A stretch of DNA of 5,708 nt, taken from positions 1-5,708 of the forward strand of contig JAVVUQ010000091.1 of NCBI GenBank assembly GCA_036653075.1. Reading direction: 5' to 3'. This stretch comes from JAVVUQ01 sp036653075. Its GTDB lineage: Bacteria; Bacillota; Clostridia; Christensenellales; CAG-314. The notes beneath the pieces are model-generated. The model did no database searches and had not been told where the DNA came from. It worked only from the letters and a program-made list of their open reading frames with translations. Made by a program: the position numbers and the translations under genes. Positions 1 through 4,278 of the stretch are shown piece by piece. The stretch's first letter is position 1, and every line of letters begins with the position of its first letter.

Positions 1-126
1 TATATTATCCATTATACCATATCTATTTGTATAAGTTAGTTAAATTAGGCTATATTATTTTAATTTAAAGTATATTTCATTATTTAATTGAATTATAATA
101 TATTTTAAAAGTAGATTCTAATTATT

Positions 127-167
127 TAAAAATAAGGCTGCTCTAATCCGATTGAACTTAGAGCCGC
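127..167 (-). terminator. Intrinsic terminator after jag
   Basis: On the minus strand a stem of 10 positions with one mismatch (137-146 with 158-167; core GCTCTAA/TTAGAGC) encloses an 11-nt loop at 147-157. It is followed by C-TTATTTTT, the U-rich tract of a Rho-independent terminator. The stem begins only a few bases beyond the jag stop codon, and an outer AAATAAG/CTTATTT complement includes the stop codon itself. It should end the rnpA-yidD-yidC-jag transcript. The loop and 3' arm also resemble a tRNA D-arm (see findings). Confidence 0.85.
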
Positions 168-173
168 TAGATC

Positions 174-1028
174 TTATTTATTAAGAGGATTGCTATTGCG
201 TTTACGTTTTCTTTCGCTACTATAAACAAAATTCATTGAAGATTTTGTATTAAGCGGTTTAAGTTGTGGTTGTGTATTATCTACGGTAGTAATATCTGTT
301 GCTGTTTCCACTGTTTCACGGCGATAATTACTTGATGATTCTTGATTCCCTTTAAAGCCAGTTTTACTTGGTTTGCCTATGTTATTGTGGTTATCGAATC
401 GTCTTTCCGTTCTAACAACGTTACTTTTAGGAACAATTGTAACATATCGCATAGGATTAAGCCCTTCGCTAACAGTTGTTACAAACTCGCTTTCTTGCAG
501 CGCCGAGTGTATAATTCGACGTTCATAAGGATTCATTGGTTCAAGCTTAACTGTTCTACCTGTACGTTTTACTTTACTTTCAAGATTATGCGCAAGCTGT
601 ACAAGAGTTTCTTCACGTTTATTGCGATAACCTTCGGTATCGATTAACAAGCGTTTATAGCTTTCTTTGTCGTGATTGACAACTAAACTACAAATATACT
701 GTATGGCGTCTAATACTTCGCCTCTATATCCGATAATATTAGCGCTGTCTGTGCCTATAAGATTTAAAACAATACTGTTATCATCTTCTTGCATCTCAAC
801 AACGAAATTAAATCCCATTTTTTCAATTAATTTTTCCATAAAGGACAAAGCTGCTTCGCCTTCTGTTAATTTCTTTGACATTTGAATTTTGAATTTATTA
901 AAAAGAAAGCCATTATCTTTTAAAACTTTCACATTTACCTGTTCTTTAGATTCAAGTCCAAGCTCTTTCAGCCCCTTTTCAATAGCAACATCAAGCGTTT
1001 TACCGCTGACTTCTATATTTTTAATCAT
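174..1028 (-). CDS. jag: Jag/KhpB RNA-binding protein (Jag_N, KH and R3H domains)
   Basis: This 284-residue cytoplasmic RNA-binding protein belongs to the Jag (SpoIIIJ-associated, KhpB) family, which pairs with KhpA and is linked to cell elongation and division control in Gram-positives. Residues 1-53 form the Jag_N domain (MIKNIEVSGKTLDVAIEKGL). Residues about 75-120 form a type II KH domain with an intact GxxG loop (G100-Y-R-G103). Residues about 135-200 form an R3H domain with the RxxxH signature R170...H174 inside EPMNPYERRIIHSAL. The tail from about 203 to 284 is rich in N, S, T and R, probably disordered, and ends in a basic KRKR patch. It makes the protein longer than the roughly 200-residue B. 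subtilis type. The open frame extends 29 codons upstream into yidC, but the ATG at 1028 has AAGGAG five bases before it and starts at the family N-terminus. It lies 49 bp after yidC and is the last gene of the operon. Confidence 0.95.
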   Translation of the reverse strand: MIKNIEVSGKTLDVAIEKGLKELGLESKEQVNVKVLKDNGFLFNKFKIQMSKKLTEGEAALSFMEKLIEKMGFNFVVEMQEDDNSIVLNLIGTDSANIIGYRGEVLDAIQYICSLVVNHDKESYKRLLIDTEGYRNKREETLVQLAHNLESKVKRTGRTVKLEPMNPYERRIIHSALQESEFVTTVSEGLNPMRYVTIVPKSNVVRTERRFDNHNNIGKPSKTGFKGNQESSSNYRRETVETATDITTVDNTQPQLKPLNTKSSMNFVYSSERKRKRNSNPLNK

Positions 1029-1033
1029 AGATT

Positions 1034-1039
1034 CTCCTT
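1034..1039 (-). promoter_or_regulatory. jag ribosome binding site
   Basis: AAGGAG on the minus strand, with a 5-nt gap to the ATG at 1028. It decides the jag start against the longer open frame beginning at 1115, which would overlap the end of yidC and adds residues that match no Jag_N domain. Confidence 0.85.
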
Positions 1040-1044
1040 GAAAT

Positions 1045-1071
1045 ATTTTCTCAACAAATAATTGAGAAGAT
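1045..1071 (-). other. Intercistronic hairpin between yidC and jag
   Basis: In the 49-bp gap, arms 1045-1054 and 1062-1071 pair over ten positions with one mismatch (core TTCTCAA/TTGAGAA) around a 7-nt loop. The 3' arm ends five bases before the jag ribosome binding site. No U-tract follows, so it is not an obvious terminator. An mRNA processing or stability hairpin that tunes jag relative to yidC is possible, but chance cannot be excluded in such AT-rich DNA. Confidence 0.4.
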
Positions 1072-1077
1072 TTTAAC

Positions 1078-2289
1078 TTATTTTTTTCTTGAATATGTGG
1101 GCTTAAGCGAATCAAATTTTTCGCTTACTTTACGCATCGCAATTTTGTCGGTAATTGGATTTATAATTAGCCCTAATAAAATAGTCATTATCGAGTTTGC
1201 CACCATATAAACGCCGAAAGCCGACGTATATTGGAACACGAAAAATGCAAATATAAGCGGTGTTACAAACATCATTATTTTGTTTGTTTTAGCTGTTTGT
1301 GGATCAACGGTTGCATTTTTTGCAACGTTCATTTTTTGCGCGATAAACGATGAAAGCAATGATAAACCTATTGACAATAATGGAAGTAATAACAAACCAT
1401 TCCAATTAGCGCCAAAATACCCCTTCCCCGCTTTGCTTTTCATAACTGCTTCTTCAATAATTTTGTAGTTTTCTGGCGTAACCTTTGTTTTATCTATACC
1501 TTGACCATTTCCACCAGTTTTTGTAGCGTCATAGTATGATGGAAAAACTTTAACCCAAGTATCAGGTAAATAAATATTTTTTACCCATAAAAAACCTTCT
1601 CTTTTTTCATCAAACGTTTTTGAAACAGCAGCGCTACCATTTGCACCTGCTTGTGCTTCACGCTTGTTTTTTAAAGCGGTTTTTTCCTTTTTTAAAGCGG
1701 TAATCGTAACTATTTCTTTAGCTAATAATTCAACCTTTTCTTCATCTCCTGCTTCTTGCGCAGATTTAAGCAGTTTGTTAGTATCTTTAATTTGTATTTC
1801 TATTTTTGCAATTTCTTCTTTATCTTTTGTAATATCCGATGGTAAATAAGTTTCACAATATGCGGTATTATATGATTTAACAAGAGTATTGTAAAGCACA
1901 TTGCTACTATACGAGGAATAAGCGCTTAAACCTGTAAACATAAACATAAATACAGCCATAGTTACAATAAGCGGTAAACACCCAGAAGCAAAAGAAACGC
2001 CATATTTTTTGTTAATCTTTTGTTTTTCTTGCATCGCGCGTTGCTGATCATTAGCAAATTGTTTATCGATTTTGAGCATTTGAGGTTTCAGTTCTTCTTG
2101 CAAAGCCGAGCTTTTTTTCATACTGTAACGTTGCCAAAAATCAAGTGGTAATGTAGCCAACTTCAAAAAACACGTGAAAATAATAACGGTAAGTCCATAA
2201 TCGTGTATCCAAGAATGAAGCCATCCGACAAATTGCCCAATAAGTTGTATATCACTTAATTTTTGACTGATAGTATTTATAATATCCAT
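1078..2289 (-). CDS. yidC: Membrane protein insertase YidC/Oxa1 family, with large extracellular coiled-coil insertion
   Basis: YidC inserts and folds proteins in the cytoplasmic membrane, alone or with SecYEG. The 403 residues show an amphipathic N-terminus (about 1-30), TM1 about 32-50, and the cytoplasmic C1 hairpin about 52-100 (RYSMKKSSALQEELKPQMLK onward). TM2 is about 103-121 (GCLPLIVTM), TM3 about 297-317, TM4 about 338-353 and TM5 about 355-378, followed by a short basic tail. K43 in FLKLATLPL stands where the groove arginine of B. subtilis SpoIIIJ lies. No lipobox cysteine is seen at the N-terminus, unlike many Firmicute YidCs. The loop between TM2 and TM3 is about 175 residues. It carries a charged, heptad-like segment at about 155-212, then the conserved FLWVKNIYLPD motif (233-243), then a further 50-residue stretch. 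This loop is far larger than in the usual 250-290-residue Gram-positive homologues. The start codon lies inside the end of yidD, with its own GAGGAGA. Confidence 0.95.
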   Translation of the reverse strand: MDIINTISQKLSDIQLIGQFVGWLHSWIHDYGLTVIIFTCFLKLATLPLDFWQRYSMKKSSALQEELKPQMLKIDKQFANDQQRAMQEKQKINKKYGVSFASGCLPLIVTMAVFMFMFTGLSAYSSYSSNVLYNTLVKSYNTAYCETYLPSDITKDKEEIAKIEIQIKDTNKLLKSAQEAGDEEKVELLAKEIVTITALKKEKTALKNKREAQAGANGSAAVSKTFDEKREGFLWVKNIYLPDTWVKVFPSYYDATKTGGNGQGIDKTKVTPENYKIIEEAVMKSKAGKGYFGANWNGLLLLPLLSIGLSLLSSFIAQKMNVAKNATVDPQTAKTNKIMMFVTPLIFAFFVFQYTSAFGVYMVANSIMTILLGLIINPITDKIAMRKVSEKFDSLKPTYSRKK

Positions 2290-2522
2290 TTAAGATCTCC
2301 TCTAAAATTATAGGGTATCGGGTCAAAACCACCCTTCCCCCAAGGTGCGCACTTAATAAGTCGTTTAATAGTCAAAAAACTTCCAATAAAAAAGCCAAAT
2401 GATTTGTACGCTTCCATAGAATATACGCTGCAACAAGGATAAAATATACAAGTTGAATGTGATTTAAGCGGCGATAAATATCTTTTATATAATCTCAACA
2501 TTCCAATACATATCCACTTCAT
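2277..2522 (-). CDS. yidD: Membrane protein insertion efficiency factor YidD
   Basis: This 81-residue protein belongs to the YidD family (old name haemolytic domain, DUF37), which sits at the inner face of the membrane and helps YidC/Sec-dependent insertion. The family pattern is clear: an amphipathic start with LYKRYLSPLK, then STCIFYPCCSVYSMEAYKSFG, then TIKRLIKCAPWGKGGFDPIP. Conserved cysteines are C25, C31 and C58. C30 is an extra cysteine where the family usually has threonine (YPTCS). Length is typical. The start at 2522 has AAGGAGA upstream with a rather long gap of about nine to ten bases. Methionine 8 would cut into the N-terminal helix, so the first ATG is preferred. The last 13 nt overlap the start of yidC, implying translational coupling. 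It lies 297 bp after rnpA, an unusually wide spacing. Confidence 0.93.
   Translation of the reverse strand: MKWICIGMLRLYKRYLSPLKSHSTCIFYPCCSVYSMEAYKSFGFFIGSFLTIKRLIKCAPWGKGGFDPIPYNFRGDLKWIL
2296..2302 (-). promoter_or_regulatory. yidC ribosome binding site inside yidD
   Basis: GAGGAGA on the minus strand lies within the last codons of yidD, six bases before the yidC ATG at 2289. With the 13-nt gene overlap it supports coupled translation of yidD and yidC. Confidence 0.8.
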
Positions 2523-2819
2523 ACATTAACTTCTCCTTGTAAAACTAAAATTAATTTCTATATGTAGGTATTTTTTCCATCAATACAAACCCTATTTTAG
2601 TCTACTCGCCATAACTATAAATGTACTTTTTTACGTATATTTTATAATTTTACTTCTATTTCTAACTTAATTTGAATTTGAATTTAAAATTTTATTAATT
2701 TTTAAAATAAATCCTTATACGCATTATAAATATTTAAAATTATAACTTTTGTAGTTATAGCCGTTTAATTGCAGTAAATTATATGTCTTATATTTTATAA
2801 TTTTTGTATTACTGATGCT
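2523..2819 (-). other. Non-coding AT-rich gap between rnpA and yidD
   Basis: This 297-bp stretch has no reading frame longer than a few codons on the minus strand and no recognisable RNA. It contains small AT hairpins: arms 2776-2783 and 2796-2803, and arms 2741-2746 and 2754-2759 with a 7-nt loop. It also has two TATAAT matches on the minus strand (2778-2783 and 2723-2728) without a convincing -35 at 16-18 bp. A weak promoter or a processing site for yidD-yidC-jag is possible but not demonstrated. These two genes are usually adjacent or overlapping in other Firmicutes. Confidence 0.6.
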
Positions 2820-3161
2820 TTATTCACCATTATATCTTGCTGTTTTTGTCAAAATTGTCTTTAACGCTATAAATAATTCGGGATATTTCGCCACCGATGC
2901 CGACGCGCGAGGCGAAACAATATAATTGTAACCCGTATCAGTAAAAGGCAATAATTGCGAAAATGCAAATCGTAACCGACGCTTAACTAAATTTCGTTGC
3001 GCCGCTTTACCATAATGTTTGGACACACAAAAACCTACCTTGATTCGACCATTATTGTTTTTAGCAAAATGCAAAACGAGCAATTCACTGCCCACTGTCT
3101 TCCCTTTACGATAAACATAATTGAATTGGTAGCTTTTTTTGAGCCTGTAAACACTTTTCAT
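2820..3161 (-). CDS. rnpA: Ribonuclease P protein component
   Basis: This is the 113-residue protein subunit of RNase P. It binds the catalytic RNA (rnpB, not in this window) and helps it cleave 5' leaders from pre-tRNAs. The N-terminus MKSVYRLKKSYQFNYVYRKGK matches the family start, with the aromatic residues that line the leader-binding cleft. VGFCVSKHYGKA leads into the RNR signature at 52-64 (K52, R56, N57, K60, R61, R62, R64), within the canonical KAVxRNRxKRRLRE-type helix. YNYIVSPRA corresponds to the later strand (usually xIARP). Length is normal. The ATG at 3161 has an AGGGGA ribosome binding site four bases upstream. It is separated from rpmH by 614 bp and from yidD by 297 bp, so unlike most relatives it is not tightly packed with either neighbour. 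It probably has its own promoter in the upstream gap. Confidence 0.95.
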   Translation of the reverse strand: MKSVYRLKKSYQFNYVYRKGKTVGSELLVLHFAKNNNGRIKVGFCVSKHYGKAAQRNLVKRRLRFAFSQLLPFTDTGYNYIVSPRASASVAKYPELFIALKTILTKTARYNGE

Positions 3162-3273
3162 ACATTCCCCTAAGATTACTTTTAATTACTACAAATAATA
3201 ACAATTACGCCACTAACTATTAAAATACATCACAAATAATACAACTTCTATTTATAAATAAAAATACAAACTT

Positions 3274-3302
3274 ATTAACATAATTTATTTCTTTATGTTA
3301 AT
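3274..3302. repeat. 10-bp inverted repeat in rnpA upstream region
   Basis: ATTAACATAA (3274-3283) and TTATGTTAAT (3293-3302) are perfect complements around a 9-nt spacer. The element lies about 113 bp upstream of rnpA, inside the leader expected from either candidate promoter. No U-run follows on the minus strand, so it is a hairpin or binding-site candidate rather than a clear terminator. Confidence 0.6.
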
Positions 3303-3370
3303 GATTTATACATACAACAATAGTTTATATTTTTTATATTCTATCTATATAATTATCTTTTGCTAATTTC

Positions 3371-3400
3371 ATTATACGAAACAATTTATATAAATTGCTA
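3371..3400 (-). promoter_or_regulatory. Possible proximal rnpA promoter (weak -35)
   Basis: A perfect -10 TATAAT lies at 3371-3376 on the minus strand. The best -35 at 18-bp spacing (3395-3400, TAGCAA) matches only three of six positions. A 16-bp perfect palindrome (3382-3397) fills the spacer. Transcription would start near 3364 and give a leader of about 200 nt for rnpA. It may need an activator, or may not be a promoter at all. Confidence 0.35.
3382..3397. repeat. 16-bp perfect palindrome
   Basis: CAATTTATATAAATTG is identical on both strands. It lies five bases upstream of the TATAAT at 3371-3376 (minus orientation), an arrangement expected of an operator in a promoter spacer. Its half-site CAATTT recurs at 3437-3442. 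AT-only palindromes arise easily by chance in this DNA, but G/C caps at both ends make this one less trivial. Confidence 0.5.
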
Positions 3401-3442
3401 TAAAACTTTTTTTATAATTTATAAAAGGTTTTATAGCAATTT
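3392..3442. repeat. Long inverted repeat, 15-bp perfect arms
   Basis: AAATTGCTATAAAAC (3392-3406) pairs perfectly with its complement at 3428-3442. The 21-nt interior can extend the stem imperfectly. Any transcript through this gap would form a stable hairpin here. No long T-run follows either arm beyond those inside the stem, so I do not call it a terminator. It shares sequence with the adjacent palindrome (3382-3397), so the two foldings are mutually exclusive. Confidence 0.7.
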
Positions 3443-3559
3443 TACAAAATATAAAACCAGATTCTGATAAATGTGCTACGTATTTAACTAATTCTATTAT
3501 TTTTTTCTGTTATAAAATGGTTAAAGCGCTTTTGCTAATTAATATATTTACTTGATTTT

Positions 3560-3588
3560 ATTATACGATATTATTAATACAATAACAA
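3560..3588 (-). promoter_or_regulatory. Candidate promoter for rnpA operon
   Basis: On the minus strand TTGTTA (3583-3588, four of six matches to TTGACA) is followed by 17 bp and a perfect TATAAT (3560-3565). Expected start is near 3553, giving rnpA a leader of about 390 nt that contains the inverted repeats further downstream. The -35 is one half of a short palindrome, TAACAA-A-TTGTTA (3583-3595). It lies after the rpmH terminator, as expected if rnpA-yidD-yidC-jag is a separate unit. Confidence 0.55.
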
Positions 3589-3695
3589 ATTGTTAATATC
3601 AATAATTATGATAATACTCTAATCAATAACAATACCTTCAACAAATAATACCGCAATTGATTTATTTAATATAAATATCAATTCACATATAACTC

Positions 3696-3740
3696 AAAAG
3701 GAATGAAATAAAAATCTTTCTTTTTTTATCTCATCCTTTT
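3696..3740 (-). terminator. Terminator-like hairpin after rpmH
   Basis: On the minus strand AAAAGGATGAGATAAAAA (from 3740 downward) pairs with TTTTTATTTCATTCCTTTT, which ends at 3696. There is one bulge, one G-U pair and a loop of about 8 nt. The 3' arm ends in TTTT. It starts 36 bp after the rpmH stop. The stem is AT-rich with few G-C pairs and the terminal U-run is short, so strength is uncertain. Its position and length favour termination of the rpmH transcript. Confidence 0.6.
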
Positions 3741-3775
3741 ATTAATCCCCTGTAAATATTGTTAGAATTAAATTA

Positions 3776-3910
3776 TTATGCTGATAATTTATGTCTGCCC
3801 TTATTGCGACGACGTTGAATAACATTTTTGCCACCTGCGCTTTTCATACGTTGGCGAAAACCATGCACCTTGCTTCTTTGTCTTTTTTTGGGTTGATAGG
3901 TACGTTTCAT
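3776..3910 (-). CDS. rpmH: 50S ribosomal protein L34
   Basis: This 44-residue basic protein of the large ribosomal subunit reads MKRTYQPKKRQRSKVHGFRQ at its start, then RMKSAGGKNVIQRRRNKGRHKLSA. It matches the L34 family along its whole length, including the MKRTYQP start, the VHGFR core and the GR-H-LSA end. It is encoded by a short frame with AAGGAG at 3916-3921, five bases before the ATG at 3910. A perfect consensus promoter about 190 bp upstream drives it. In most bacteria rpmH runs straight into rnpA. Here a terminator-like hairpin and 614 bp of non-coding DNA separate them, so L34 is probably made from a monocistronic mRNA. Confidence 0.97.
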   Translation of the reverse strand: MKRTYQPKKRQRSKVHGFRQRMKSAGGKNVIQRRRNKGRHKLSA

Positions 3911-4093
3911 AGATACTCCTTATACTTTCCATAATAGGAAATAATGTATTAATACTCGCCTTTTAGGCGGCAATTTAAACTTATTTATATGAGTTGTCGA
4001 TTCGCAATAAGTCTTAATTGAATTAAATTGACCTAAATTGTAATCACAATTGAATCAAAATCGAATCATTGGTAAATCCCTACCCATAAACAG
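3911..4093 (-). other. rpmH 5' leader with several small hairpins
   Basis: The predicted start near 4093 gives a leader of about 183 nt without any gene. Hairpins visible in transcript order are AATTGT/ACAATT with a 4-nt loop (4036-4051), CGCCT-AAA-AGGCG (3957-3969) and TTTCC/GGAAA with a 6-nt loop (3926-3941). The last ends about 4 nt before the ribosome binding site. There is also the palindrome GTATTAATAC (3946-3955), and GATTCG/CGAATC (3999-4004 with 4062-4067) can pair at long range. The GC-rich CGCCT hairpin is the least likely to be chance in this AT-rich DNA. I recognise no known riboswitch or protein-leader family. Confidence 0.45.
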
Positions 4094-4099
4094 CACTTT

Positions 4100-4128
4100 A
4101 TTATACACTTTAAACTTACTTGTGTCAA
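4100..4128 (-). promoter_or_regulatory. rpmH promoter, perfect sigma-A consensus
   Basis: On the minus strand TTGACA (4123-4128), exactly 17 bp, then TATAAT (4100-4105). All twelve consensus bases match. AT-rich DNA lies upstream, as in strong ribosomal protein promoters. Expected transcription start is about 4093. Confidence 0.9.
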
Positions 4129-4184
4129 CAATTTTAAAGCAATAATTAAGCGTCTATGTCTATTTTATAAAATGAACATAACAT

Positions 4185-4206
4185 AATCAATTATATCTAA
4201 TTGATT
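4185..4206. repeat. 9-bp inverted repeat between transporter gene and rpmH promoter
   Basis: AATCAATTA (4185-4193) and TAATTGATT (4198-4206) are perfect complements with a 4-nt spacer. It lies 73 bp after the transporter stop codon and 57 bp upstream of the rpmH -35. It could be a weak terminator stem for the transporter, though no U-run follows, or a binding site. Function is unassigned. Confidence 0.45.
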
Positions 4207-4278
4207 GTTGCTTAAATTAATGATTATTTACATAAAATTAACGTTAAAAAAAATTATTATATAGTATAAAAGATATTT

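Noticed and set aside
94..99. TATAAT on the plus strand near the window start
   Set aside because: No acceptable -35 at 15-19 bp, and the transcript would run head-on into jag. Such matches are expected by chance in this AT content.
342..885. Plus-strand open frames opposite jag (342-647 and 676-885)
   Set aside because: They are antisense shadows of a confidently identified gene, with no ribosome binding site or recognisable protein features.
1029..1115. Upstream extension of jag by 29 codons
   Set aside because: It overlaps the end of yidC, matches no Jag_N sequence, and the internal ATG at 1028 has a well-placed AAGGAG.
1280..1849. Plus-strand open frames opposite yidC
   Set aside because: They lie fully within yidC on the other strand, have no family resemblance, and their composition follows from the complementary codons.
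2661..2690. Short direct repeats TTTGAATTTGAATTT
   Set aside because: Three GAATTT units in AT-rich DNA are too short and simple to call a repeat element; there is no CRISPR-like spacing.
3523..3532. AAAGCGCTTT palindrome
   Set aside because: Perfect but only 10 bp, isolated, and not placed at a promoter element. I could not connect it to a known operator.
4101..4109. Possible DnaA box (TTATACACT)
   Set aside because: Two differences from TTATCCACA, isolated, and better explained as part of the rpmH promoter. Other near-matches (one in yidC near 1298, one near 2512) are also single and imperfect, so there is no origin signature.
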